Origin: Bacteroidales bacterium UBA1733
GTDB lineage: Bacteria > Bacteroidota > Bacteroidia > Bacteroidales > UBA3663
Length of the DNA stretch: 14,832 bases
Reading direction: 5' to 3'
Assembly: GCA_002315795.1 (NCBI GenBank)
Contig: DCIF01000151.1
Span: forward strand, 1-14,832
The notes under the pieces: model-generated
What the model saw: only the letters and a program-made list of their open reading frames with translations
What the model was told of the DNA's origin: nothing
The model's database searches: none
Made by a program: the position numbers and the translations under genes
Shown here: one piece after another, positions 1 to 7,451 of the stretch
Position numbering within the stretch: position 1 is the stretch's first letter
Layout: every line of letters starts with the position of its first letter

Positions 1-182
1 GACATCAGGGACGAACCTTCAGCCGTCAGGAGATTCTCGACCAGGTTTGGCCCGACGATGTGTGTGTATTGGACCGCACGGTCGACGTGACCATTGCTCG
101 CCTGCGCAAGAAGTTGGGCGAGGAATATGGCAGGTGTATTACGGCCCGATCGGGTTATGGATATATGTTCAAGCTGCTTTAA
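1..182 (+). CDS. OmpR-family response regulator, C-terminal end (5' partial)
   Basis: This is the last 59 codons of a response regulator whose receiver domain lies before the window; codons begin at base 3. The visible part is a winged-helix DNA-binding domain of the OmpR/PhoB class. The stretch SRQEILDQVWPDD is the typical helix before the transactivation loop. RTVDVTIARLRKKLGE is the recognition helix with its conserved R-T-V-D-V and L-R-K-K-L positions. RSGYGYMFKLL is the closing wing hairpin (usual form RGxGYxF). The stop codon is 36 nt before the histidine kinase gene on the same strand, so the two form a standard regulator-kinase pair. When phosphorylated by that kinase it would bind promoter DNA. 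The target genes cannot be told from what is visible. The family call is secure; orthology to a named regulator is not. Confidence 0.93.
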   Translation, partial: HQGRTFSRQEILDQVWPDDVCVLDRTVDVTIARLRKKLGEEYGRCITARSGYGYMFKLL

Positions 183-218
183 TCATGCAGAGTTAGTAGT
201 TATTAGGTATTAGTTAGG

Positions 219-1451
219 ATGAAACAAAACTATCGGCTCCTGATCGCCATCATCAGCCTTTTCCTGCTCTTCGCCGCCTCGATGACCATCTACGTCCTGC
301 ATCGCGAAGAGAATCATCATATCGACCTGCTACAGACCCGGTTACAGGAGTATAACAAAACGCACCGTGAGGCATCTGACAGCATCCGACTGACCATCAT
401 CGACCTGCAGGGCAATGTCCTCTACGAATCGACCGACAGCATTGCGGGCCTACCGCATCTCAATCACCTGAACCGCCCTGAGGTGCAGCAGGCTTTGCAG
501 CATGGTAGTGGCTATGCCGTAATCCGCTCATCCGAGACCACTGGCATCGACTATTTCTATTCCGCAACATTGATAGGTGACAGTGTCATCGTACGAAGTG
601 CATTACCCTACGACACGCAATTGCGCCAGAGCTTTGCTGCAGACAAGCATTACCTGATTGCAGCCACACTGATAACGGCTATCCTGATTGCGCTCTTCCT
701 CTACATGACCCGCCGCATGGGCGAGACCGAAACCCAGAACATCGAGCTGCAGACCAAGCTCCGACTCGAGCAGCAATACAACCAGTATAAATATGAGCTG
801 AGCCACAACATCGCCCATGAGCTGAAGACTCCTGTCGCTTCGATACAAGGATATCTGGAGACCATCCTCGAGGCACGCCGCTCAGGCAACATCACCGACG
901 AGCAGCTGACCCACTTTCTGGAGCGTAGCTACTCGCAGTCACAACGTCTCAATGCCCTGGTGCAGGATATCTCGACCCTCAACCGCATGAGCGAGAGCCA
1001 CACGCTGGTACGCGAGCAGATCGACGTGGCCGAACTGGTACGCAGCATCCTCGACGAAGTGGCATTGAAGCTCGAACTACAGCACATGACCGTCAGCAAT
1101 CAGCTGCCCCACTCGCTCACGCTCTACTGCAATGCCTCGATGGTCTATTCCATCTTCCGTAACCTCATCGATAACAGTATAGCCTATGCTGGCAAGGAGT
1201 CCACCATCGGCATCAGCGTCGATGGCAATGGCAGATTCCACTATTATGACAACGGCCCCGGCATCCCCGAGGAGCATCTGTCGCGCATCTTCGAGCGCTT
1301 CTACCGCATCGACAAGGGCCGCAGCCGCCGTCTGGGTGGCACGGGCTTAGGCCTCGCCATCGTCAAGAACGCCGTTCTACTGCATGGGGGCACCATCTCT
1401 GTTCATAACCGAAAAGAGGGCGGACTGGAGTTTTATTTCACCTTGGCATAA
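219..1451 (+). CDS. Membrane sensor histidine kinase (PhoR-like layout)
   Basis: Inner-membrane sensor kinase of 410 residues, partner of the response regulator just upstream. Membrane segments are at about 7-27 and 145-163. They bracket a periplasmic sensor domain (about 28-144) resembling the PAS-like sensors of Bacteroidetes PhoR-type kinases, with SETTGIDYFYSAT at 105-117. A cytoplasmic linker (about 165-190) leads into the HisKA dimerisation domain. There NIAHELKTP places the phospho-accepting histidine at H200. The HATPase domain has an N box (RNLIDNS, 314-320), a G1 box (DNGPGIP, 344-350), an F box (FERFYR, 358-363) and a G2 box (GGTGLGL, 373-379). All catalytic boxes are intact, so it should be active. 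The signal is unknown; the PhoR resemblance does not prove phosphate sensing. nnrD starts 21 nt after its stop and may be co-transcribed. Confidence 0.95.
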   Translation: MKQNYRLLIAIISLFLLFAASMTIYVLHREENHHIDLLQTRLQEYNKTHREASDSIRLTIIDLQGNVLYESTDSIAGLPHLNHLNRPEVQQALQHGSGYAVIRSSETTGIDYFYSATLIGDSVIVRSALPYDTQLRQSFAADKHYLIAATLITAILIALFLYMTRRMGETETQNIELQTKLRLEQQYNQYKYELSHNIAHELKTPVASIQGYLETILEARRSGNITDEQLTHFLERSYSQSQRLNALVQDISTLNRMSESHTLVREQIDVAELVRSILDEVALKLELQHMTVSNQLPHSLTLYCNASMVYSIFRNLIDNSIAYAGKESTIGISVDGNGRFHYYDNGPGIPEEHLSRIFERFYRIDKGRSRRLGGTGLGLAIVKNAVLLHGGTISVHNRKEGGLEFYFTLA

Positions 1452-1472
1452 ACCTGCTAATCAACATATAGT

Positions 1473-2351
1473 ATGACGATGGAAGAGAGACTGATTACCC
1501 CTGAGCTGGTGGCCAGCTGGTATAGAGCGCGCAAGCCGGAGAGTCATAAGGGAGACTACGGACGTGCACTGCTTGCAGCGGGCAGCAAGGGCATGATGGG
1601 AGCAGCATTGCTCGCAGCACGTGCCTGCATGCGAAGTGGCGTGGGACTGCTCACGGTGCGAGTACCTGCGTGCGGCTATGACATACTGCAGCTGGGAATC
1701 CCTGAAGCAAAGTGCGAATGCGATGCCAATGCCGAAAGACACACCCGCATCGAAGTGCCCGAAGGAACCGAAGTAATGGGCATAGGTCCAGGACTGGGAC
1801 TACATCCTGAGACACAAGAGGCACTGCACAGGTGGCTTCTCACAAACAAGCCATTGCCTCTGGTGCTCGATGCCGATGCTCTCAACATCCTTGCCCTCCA
1901 CCCCGATTGGATACAACTGCTCCCTCAAGGCACCATCCTCACCCCTCACCCAGGCGAGATGAAACGTCTCGACATCGACCCACTCGTACTGGCAGAGAAG
2001 CAAGGAGTAATAGTAGTGCTCAAAGGACATCACACCCGCATCTTCCACCCTCAGAGCCGCACAGAAAGCTGCTATGTGAACAAAATGCATGGCAACGCAG
2101 GTATGGCTGTAGGAGGATCTGGTGATGTGCTTACGGGCATTATCCTATCTCTATTGGCGCAGCACTACCCTCCTACTGAGGCCGCTTGCCTTGGTGTCTG
2201 GATTCATGCGCATGCTGCAGATCTGGCACTTGACGATCCGAACAGCGTGGAGTCACTCCTGCCCTCAGACATTATCGCGCATCTGGGCATGGCATTCAGA
2301 GAAATGATGGTAAGAACACCTTCTGGGTTGTGCCGTCATTCTTGCGAATGA
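1473..2351 (+). CDS. nnrD: ADP-dependent NAD(P)H-hydrate dehydratase, stand-alone
   Basis: NnrD repairs damaged cofactor: it dehydrates the S form of hydrated NADH or NADPH (NADHX/NADPHX), driven by ADP, in the cytoplasm. It has the ribokinase-like fold of the YjeF C-terminal domain. Signatures seen are HKGDYGRALLAAGS (25-38), GIGPGLG (103-109), LDADALN (132-138), TPHPGEM (157-163), VLKGHHT (182-188) and the nucleotide-binding GNAGMAVGGSGDVLTG (207-222). Many bacteria fuse this domain to the NnrE epimerase; here only the dehydratase is present, and an epimerase would have to be encoded elsewhere. The stretch between HPGE and VVLKG looks about ten residues shorter than in E. coli or Bacillus relatives, from memory. 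The last dozen or so residues after AFREMM have no family counterpart I recognise and lie in the overlap with the convergent CotH gene. An in-frame ATG two codons downstream is an alternative start. Confidence 0.93.
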   Translation: MTMEERLITPELVASWYRARKPESHKGDYGRALLAAGSKGMMGAALLAARACMRSGVGLLTVRVPACGYDILQLGIPEAKCECDANAERHTRIEVPEGTEVMGIGPGLGLHPETQEALHRWLLTNKPLPLVLDADALNILALHPDWIQLLPQGTILTPHPGEMKRLDIDPLVLAEKQGVIVVLKGHHTRIFHPQSRTESCYVNKMHGNAGMAVGGSGDVLTGIILSLLAQHYPPTEAACLGVWIHAHAADLALDDPNSVESLLPSDIIAHLGMAFREMMVRTPSGLCRHSCE

Positions 2352-4689
2352 TATTCTGGCCCTTCTGGATACGCGTGTGTCGGATGCCGCTCAGGTCATA
2401 ATAGATAGCAGGTTCGGTGGACTTAGTATCGAAGATCTGCTCAATGGCGGTGAACTCTACGGCATTGACCGATACTGAAGAGCACTCAGGCATGGTGAAG
2501 GTGCAGGTGGAACCTTCGACTGTCTTTTCAGTACGACCATCACTTCCCAGGATAACCACCTTCCAGGCACCTACATGCTTGCCACTAAGGCGCACTTCGC
2601 TGTTACGGAAGAACTTGCCATTGAATTTGCCACGAGTCAGTGTCACCCCATTCATCTCTACTTCAATATCTGCCAACTCAGTCTCTGTCAAGTCAAGATT
2701 GACCTCGAGCTTAGTTGGTGTGCCGAGCTTGTAGTAATCGGCCATGTGCTGATAGAAGAAATCTGGACGTTTAGACATCCAAGTCTTGGCATTATTAAGC
2801 TCCCCTCCATAGTTTGGCCACCACTGACCATAATAAGGGTTCTTCTGCTTCACAGCCTCTTTATGATAAGCTAACTCAGACTTAACCTTTGCATACATAG
2901 GATCCACAAGTTCCCACACACGCTCTACATTGAGGAAGTCGCCCATATAGATGGCTGCACGCTCAGTAAAGGTACGCTTGAAGTCAGAATCAGCCATCAG
3001 TCGGCGGAAGAGACGAGTATGATCTGACTGATTGGCCCAATTTCGGTTATAATCATAATTATTATCGTATAACCAGTTGAAGGTCTTATAGTCATAAGCA
3101 GATCCATAGAGACCCAGACCGAAATCAGTATCCTTAACAATCCAGCGCCAGCGGCCACCCTCTGCCGTAGGGCGCCACATCACAATATTGTTGCCCGGGA
3201 AATCCTGATTATTATAGAAGATCTCTAAGATCATGAGGTTGATGTATTCATCGATATCCATCCACAGCTCATATTCCGCCATGGTGTGACCAGGCTCTGT
3301 ATAGAATGCGGTGAAAGCGTCCTTGTTGGCCGATGTGCCCGTCTTCAGTTCATTCCAGTTCTCATACATATCAAGATCCTCCAGCTTGTCATAGTTGGTA
3401 TAGATATTGTCCTCATTGCTTCGCTCACGGATGTTGAGCATACCAAGATACTTACCGTTAATATAGATGGCAGCAGGCGAATAGCCCTGAAAATCAATAT
3501 CTACATTACGAGCGAAAGAGCGTTGCATAATGGCATCGCGCATCATCGAATAGTCGAAGTCATTACCCGAGTTACGAAGCATCACCGACTTGAACTCTGT
3601 CTTACCAGGGCGGTCTTCGGGGAAGAACTCATAGCTGAAACGTTTCTTCTCATGGAATCGCTTATTGGCATAAAGGACCAATGTCTTTAAAGCATTATCA
3701 CGCGAACCGCCACCAGCTACACGCGTCTCGCCCAACTGATTGATCTTACTCTCTTCGTCAGGTGCTGCAAAGTACTCAATATTTAAAGGTCTGCGACAGT
3801 CGTTCTTATTACTTGACTTATTCTGATCGGTATATATGCCAAGTTTACCGCTACCGTAGAAATAACTATTGTTAGTGACCAGTGAAATGACAGGCAATGT
3901 CATCTTGCGGCCCAGGAAAATGTATGACTGAGCCGTAGAACGAGGGGACAGATAGCCAGCACAGAAGAGTTTGGCACGCACCACGGTGCTTGAAGTAATC
4001 TGCAATGCATTGCCCGTAAATTCCTTGCTGACCGCTGATCCTATTGCCGGTTCAGAGCCATCGGTAGTATAAAGGATCTTGGTGCCTTCGGGCGTACCTT
4101 CTGGCAAGGAAAGCGTAAGCAGCACGGTAGTTTTGGTTTCGAACACCTTTCCGGCCTCACTGAACAGTGGTTCTTTGAGGATGTCATCCTTGCTACAGGT
4201 CTTGCCAGTGTTAGCTTTTTCGGGTGATGGTTCGAGTTGATAGCCCCACTTATCTGCACCATCGGTCTTACGGCCATAAGCCACATTAGGTGCCGGCTGC
4301 TTCTTCATCTTCTCTACCTTATCAATGACTTCATCACCCTTGAAGAGATAGACAGAACCGTCTTTACCCGACTCCAGACGGAAAGGGGCATGGAAGGATT
4401 TAGTGCCGTCATACTTATCGCAATAAACGAGCTTATAGGCCTTGGCATTGAGCATGTAACTTGACAGAGAGAAAGCCTCAGCAGGATTGTCTGTGAGGCC
4501 CAACTTATAGTCCTTGAGATCAACACTCTCGTCGCCCGCATTATAGAGTTCTACCCAAGAATCTGGGAATTCGTAGATATCGTCCATGATACAGTCAATG
4601 TTCGACTGCATCAACTCATTGATAACGACCTGAGCCTGTGTGGTCATCACACTGGCTGCACAAAGGGAAAGTAGCAGATATTTTTTCAT
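2296..4689 (-). CDS. Exported CotH-family protein with lamin-tail and chitobiase-like domains
   Basis: A 797-residue secreted protein. A signal peptide (1-19, cleavage likely at TQA/Q) is followed by a lamin tail domain (about 20-145, opening VVINELMQSN). Next is a chitobiase C-terminal-like beta sandwich (about 174-258, with ILYTTDGSEP). A CotH domain follows (about 265-640), showing YINGKYLGMLNIRE (409-422) and the acidic motif IVKDTDFGLG (517-526) that matches the active-site DFD region of CotH proteins. The C-terminus (about 655-797) holds a beta-rich region and the tail IYYDLSG...GQNIIRKNDGTTQKV found on many exported Bacteroidetes proteins. Bacillus CotH is a protein kinase of spore coat proteins. 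The role of exported CotH proteins in non-sporing Bacteroidetes is unknown, so kinase activity is only a possibility. The gene has its own -7 box at 4733-4740 and overlaps nnrD tail to tail by 56 nt. Confidence 0.9.
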   Translation of the reverse strand: MKKYLLLSLCAASVMTTQAQVVINELMQSNIDCIMDDIYEFPDSWVELYNAGDESVDLKDYKLGLTDNPAEAFSLSSYMLNAKAYKLVYCDKYDGTKSFHAPFRLESGKDGSVYLFKGDEVIDKVEKMKKQPAPNVAYGRKTDGADKWGYQLEPSPEKANTGKTCSKDDILKEPLFSEAGKVFETKTTVLLTLSLPEGTPEGTKILYTTDGSEPAIGSAVSKEFTGNALQITSSTVVRAKLFCAGYLSPRSTAQSYIFLGRKMTLPVISLVTNNSYFYGSGKLGIYTDQNKSSNKNDCRRPLNIEYFAAPDEESKINQLGETRVAGGGSRDNALKTLVLYANKRFHEKKRFSYEFFPEDRPGKTEFKSVMLRNSGNDFDYSMMRDAIMQRSFARNVDIDFQGYSPAAIYINGKYLGMLNIRERSNEDNIYTNYDKLEDLDMYENWNELKTGTSANKDAFTAFYTEPGHTMAEYELWMDIDEYINLMILEIFYNNQDFPGNNIVMWRPTAEGGRWRWIVKDTDFGLGLYGSAYDYKTFNWLYDNNYDYNRNWANQSDHTRLFRRLMADSDFKRTFTERAAIYMGDFLNVERVWELVDPMYAKVKSELAYHKEAVKQKNPYYGQWWPNYGGELNNAKTWMSKRPDFFYQHMADYYKLGTPTKLEVNLDLTETELADIEVEMNGVTLTRGKFNGKFFRNSEVRLSGKHVGAWKVVILGSDGRTEKTVEGSTCTFTMPECSSVSVNAVEFTAIEQIFDTKSTEPAIYYDLSGIRHTRIQKGQNIIRKNDGTTQKVFLPSFL

Positions 4690-4732
4690 TGATTTTCTGG
4701 ATTGGCAATTTTATAAAGGTAATTACAGCGCG

Positions 4733-4740
4733 CAAAGTTA
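4733..4740 (-). promoter_or_regulatory. -7 promoter element of the CotH gene
   Basis: On the minus strand this reads TAACTTTG, a full match to the Bacteroidetes -7 consensus TAnnTTTG. The predicted transcript start is near 4727, giving a leader of about 38 nt. No TTG-type -33 box is seen at the expected 19-21 nt distance, so the promoter may be weak or activator-dependent. It lies after the terminator of the GIN gene, which supports separate transcription of the CotH gene. Confidence 0.5.
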
Positions 4741-4770
4741 GTAAATTTTTGCGAATTCCGGACTATTGGA

Positions 4771-4815
4771 TAAAGAAAACCCACATTTCCAATCAAAAGG
4801 ATGCAGAAATGTGGG
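4771..4815 (-). terminator. Rho-independent terminator of the UPF0145-GIN transcript
   Basis: A perfect 10-bp stem is formed by CCCACATTTC (4780-4789) and GAAATGTGGG (4806-4815) with a 16-nt loop. Read on the minus strand the stem is followed at once by TTTTCTTTA (4779 down to 4771), the T-rich run expected of an intrinsic terminator. It begins about 60 nt after the GIN gene stop. Read on the plus strand the stem is followed by an A-rich stretch, so the signal serves the minus strand only. Confidence 0.75.
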
Positions 4816-4874
4816 GAAATATAACTAAATTTGCTTACTTATTTCAAAGAAGCGGTTTACTATGTATGCTCAGA

Positions 4875-5540
4875 TCATTCACCGACCTTCAGATTCTTGT
4901 CGTTGATTTTTGAGGTAATACCACCACCATGGCAGCTATAAGTCTTCACGTGACCTTTCACCTTACAAGCACCTACGCCCTCATTGGTCAGATCCAGGCT
5001 ATCGGCCACAATCTCAATTTTGCAGGCACCAACACCTTCAGAAGAAACCACAGCCTTCTGGCACTTAACCTTCAACTCAGAGGCACCTACACCCTCCTGG
5101 TGGAACTTGAGGTTCTTGCAGGTCAGATCAGAAATCTTGACCGAACCGACACCTTCTGAATCGAACTCGAAGTCATTGGCAAAGTTCACTGCCTGTTTGG
5201 CCTCAAAAGAACCTACACCATCGCTCTCAACGCGGGTCAATGTGGGTGCAGAGATATAGTAGTTTACCGAGCCCTTATTATTTTTGGTAGTAGTCTGATC
5301 GATCTTCAGGCAATCGTCTTCAAACTTGAGTACGGTATGAGCAATCAGGGTGCTGTCACCTTCGGCTCTGATGCTATACTGATCGGCCTGGGTATAGATG
5401 ATGTTTCCGACACCCTCCATCTCAATTTTGGCAAAAGGCTGAGCCTCATACTCCTGAATCTTCTCAACACTCACCGAATTTGCACAGCTGGTCATCACAC
5501 ACAAAGCGGAAGCCATAATCATAGTAAAGTACTTTTTCAT
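4875..5540 (-). CDS. GIN-domain (DUF2807) lipoprotein with a glycine-repeat beta-solenoid
   Basis: A 221-residue exported protein. Its signal peptide ends in a likely lipobox, MTSC, with C19 as the lipidated cysteine, so it should be a lipoprotein facing the periplasm or cell surface. The mature part matches the head/GIN domain (DUF2807). The motif GVG recurs at 43, 108, 130, 150, 169 and 188, with a variant GGG at 205, usually as (S/D/N/Q)-(E/D)-GVG. From residue 108 on the spacing is 17-22 residues, as expected for successive turns of a right-handed beta-helix. In Bacteroidetes such genes are often found beside PspC-domain genes; here a pspC gene is nearby and shares a promoter signature. 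The UPF0145 gene lies 61 nt upstream on the same strand, and no promoter is seen in the gap, so the two are probably one operon. Its molecular function is unknown. Confidence 0.9.
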   Translation of the reverse strand: MKKYFTMIMASALCVMTSCANSVSVEKIQEYEAQPFAKIEMEGVGNIIYTQADQYSIRAEGDSTLIAHTVLKFEDDCLKIDQTTTKNNKGSVNYYISAPTLTRVESDGVGSFEAKQAVNFANDFEFDSEGVGSVKISDLTCKNLKFHQEGVGASELKVKCQKAVVSSEGVGACKIEIVADSLDLTNEGVGACKVKGHVKTYSCHGGGITSKINDKNLKVGE

Positions 5541-5601
5541 TCTGTTTGAATAATAAAAAATGGTTAATAATGGTTTTTAATATCAACGAGCGATCAGGAT
5601 C

Positions 5602-5922
5602 TTATTTAACGCGAACTGCAGTTCCGCTGCATGACACCATCAGCATGCTGCCACTTGCACCTACAGTCTCATAATCGAGGTCAATGCCTACTACAGCATT
5701 AGCTCCCATAGCTGCTGCACGCTCGCCCATCTCCTGCATAGCCGAATCTTTGGCTTCACGCAAAACGCTCTCATAACTGCTGGAACGGCCACCGAAAATA
5801 TCATGGATCTGAGCGGCAAAATCTTTCAGGAAGTTGGCACCAATGATGGTCTCGCCGGTTACTACTCCGAAGTAAGTCTCAATCTCATGTCCCTGAATAG
5901 TAGGGGTTGTTGTCATTAACAT
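5602..5922 (-). CDS. UPF0145 family protein (YbjQ-like)
   Basis: A 106-residue cytoplasmic protein covering the whole UPF0145/YbjQ family, sometimes labelled a putative heavy-metal-binding domain. Features are [17 protein letters not shown] (19-35), FGGRSSSYE (43-51), a helix with [21 protein letters not shown], and a C-terminal strand pair ending [10 protein letters not shown]. The family forms small oligomeric rings in known structures; its biochemical role is not established, and the metal-binding label is weakly supported. The start at 5922 is preceded by an A/T-rich leader without a clear Shine-Dalgarno; the ATG two codons further in (5916) is equally possible. It is the first gene of a likely two-gene operon with the GIN lipoprotein. 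It is driven by a strong Bacteroidetes promoter that has the TGACAAnnTTGTCA palindrome directly upstream of its -33 box. Confidence 0.92.
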   Translation of the reverse strand: MLMTTTPTIQGHEIETYFGVVTGETIIGANFLKDFAAQIHDIFGGRSSSYESVLREAKDSAMQEMGERAAAMGANAVVGIDLDYETVGASGSMLMVSCSGTAVRVK

Positions 5923-5974
5923 AGTCGTATTTATTTAGTGGTTAATAATTCTTGCCTTTGTTGTTTTGATGGTG

Positions 5975-6006
5975 CAAAGATAGCGTGATTTTCCGAAAAA
6001 AGCAAA
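5975..6006 (-). promoter_or_regulatory. Promoter of the UPF0145-GIN operon
   Basis: On the minus strand TTTG (6003-6006) is followed after 20 nt by TATCTTTG (5975-5982). This is a complete match to the Bacteroidetes -33/-7 promoter. The predicted start is near 5970, about 48 nt before the ATG. The bases after the -7 box (CACCA then CAAAA one base later) match those at the pspC promoter. The palindrome at 6011-6024 ends 4 nt upstream of the -33 box. Confidence 0.8.
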
Positions 6007-6010
6007 CTTC

Positions 6011-6024
6011 TGACAACGTTGTCA
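6011..6024. promoter_or_regulatory. Palindromic candidate operator TGACAACGTTGTCA
   Basis: A perfect 14-bp palindrome lies between the divergent UPF0145 and TerB-like promoters. It is 28 nt from the UPF0145 -7 box and 41 nt from the TerB-like -7 box. Its half-site TGACAA is the same as in the palindrome before pspC at 7537-7550. Placed just upstream of the -33 boxes, it would suit an activator as well as a repressor. The cognate regulator is not known. Confidence 0.6.
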
Positions 6025-6041
6025 CATTTTTTGTACAAATA

Positions 6042-6073
6042 ATTGGTAATATCAAAAAAAACTTGTAACTTTG
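6042..6073 (+). promoter_or_regulatory. Promoter of the TerB-like gene
   Basis: ATTG (6042-6045) and TAACTTTG (6066-6073) are separated by 20 nt, fitting the Bacteroidetes -33/-7 pattern. Transcription should start near 6079, leaving a leader of about 20 nt before the ATG at 6099. It faces away from the UPF0145 promoter, and the shared palindrome at 6011-6024 lies between them. Confidence 0.7.
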
Positions 6074-6098
6074 CCGCATTATCAATCATTACCAGCCC

Positions 6099-7451
6099 AT
6101 GGCAACATTCAGACATCTAGATCATAAGAACCTTGTAGCATTTGTAAAGGTAGTTTCCGAACTCATCAAAGTTGACAACGTCATTGATGCAGAAGAGATC
6201 TCCATGCTCATGCAGCTTGAGAAGCAGTATGGCTTTGATCGTAGTTACAAACGCGAAGCCCAACACCTCTCTTTGGCCGGAGCTATCGGTCAGCTTGCAC
6301 AACTCGATCTACAGGCAAGAACTCAGATATTGCAGTCGTTTTCAGAGATAGCCGGTGCAGACCGCATCTGCGTCTGCCGTGAGGCTATGCTGCTTCTGGC
6401 CCTTCGCTACTGTCTGGAAGGCAAGCAGCAACGTCAGTGTCGGATCATTGACTGCCCTGCCGCTATGAATGCGCCAGATCAGGTACCATTCGTCATGTAC
6501 GTGGAGAGCGAATATGATGATGAACGGCATGAGCAGCTCGACAGCCAGATGGAGCTCATACAGCTCATGCTGCAGCAGTATGGCCTACGCCTTTTCTATG
6601 TGGAGAAAATCGTCAACAAGTTGTCTGAGATGGACAAGGACATGATGCTGATGACCCTGGGGTATCTTGCACCTGACCTTGACGATTTGCAGGTAAGTCA
6701 GATGTATGAGCGCATGCAGGAGATTGAGACTCCTACCTTTACATCGCGCGTATTGGCACGCGACCTGCAGATGACAGATTTGCGCAACATCAAGCCATCA
6801 CTACTCATCAGCCTTGGTTCTGCCTTTCTCTGCATCGGTCTGCAGGATACGGTGAAGGCGCACATCAAATCGTTTATCACAGACTTCAGTCAGCTTGTGA
6901 GTCCTCATAGCATCAGCACCAGTCATACGATTGAGGTCGGTGATGATAAGTTGCGCTATTTCGGTTACTACAAAGCCTTTATCGACTTTATACTCAAGGC
7001 CGAACCAAAAGAGAGCCACCTCGTGATCTGGCCGCTCAAATCGGAATTCGAGTTTCCTGAGGCTCACCGCACGTTGCGCCTCAACCAGCAGGAAGCATCG
7101 CTCTATACGCTCATCCTTGAATATACCTACAAGCATGAATGCAAGGGTCTACCACTGAGCTACACCCCTGCACAGAAGCGTATTGAAGCGCTCTACCGCA
7201 CTATCTATTGCTGCAAGAAATGTGTAGATGAAGCCGATGTCATCTTCCCAGACAATCTGGCTCCTATCCGTGCCAAGATTGAGAAGAAGATGCGCGAACA
7301 ACTTTCGGGCATCAGCAATCTGGAGGACTTCATCCCTCACAATGACAATCGTCAGGGATTCTATCGCATAGCAGCCAGCGCGCGCGATATTAAGGTAAAA
7401 GCAGATATCCGTCAGGAGGAGGTTTCCATTCAGGACTACAACTGGCGCTAA
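6099..7451 (+). CDS. TerB-like domain protein with an uncharacterised C-terminal region
   Basis: A soluble 450-residue protein without signal peptide or membrane segments. Residues about 9-108 resemble the all-helical TerB (tellurite resistance) fold. The two typical acidic repeats appear as SELIKVDNVIDAEEISML (20-37) and EIAGADRICVCREAMLLL (83-100). A middle part (about 125-310) is unassigned. The last part (about 323-435) could be a winged helix: LNQQEASLYTLILE resembles the opening helix of OmpR-type output domains, and LAPIRAKIEKKMREQL followed by QGFYRI resembles their recognition helix and wing. That reading is mine and is weak. TerB proteins are tied to stress and membrane-associated Ter systems, but no other ter genes are here, so tellurite resistance should not be assumed. 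It is probably monocistronic and shares its regulatory region with the UPF0145 operon. Confidence 0.8.
   Translation: MATFRHLDHKNLVAFVKVVSELIKVDNVIDAEEISMLMQLEKQYGFDRSYKREAQHLSLAGAIGQLAQLDLQARTQILQSFSEIAGADRICVCREAMLLLALRYCLEGKQQRQCRIIDCPAAMNAPDQVPFVMYVESEYDDERHEQLDSQMELIQLMLQQYGLRLFYVEKIVNKLSEMDKDMMLMTLGYLAPDLDDLQVSQMYERMQEIETPTFTSRVLARDLQMTDLRNIKPSLLISLGSAFLCIGLQDTVKAHIKSFITDFSQLVSPHSISTSHTIEVGDDKLRYFGYYKAFIDFILKAEPKESHLVIWPLKSEFEFPEAHRTLRLNQQEASLYTLILEYTYKHECKGLPLSYTPAQKRIEALYRTIYCCKKCVDEADVIFPDNLAPIRAKIEKKMREQLSGISNLEDFIPHNDNRQGFYRIAASARDIKVKADIRQEEVSIQDYNWR

Noticed and set aside
7339..7353. TGACAATCGTCA inside the TerB-like gene, similar to the candidate operator
   Set aside because: The right half lacks TTGTCA and the spacing is shorter; it is in coding sequence and not a copy of the palindrome.
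6099..7451. Tellurite resistance locus
   Set aside because: Only a TerB-like domain is present; no terC, terD, terZ or other ter genes occur in the window.
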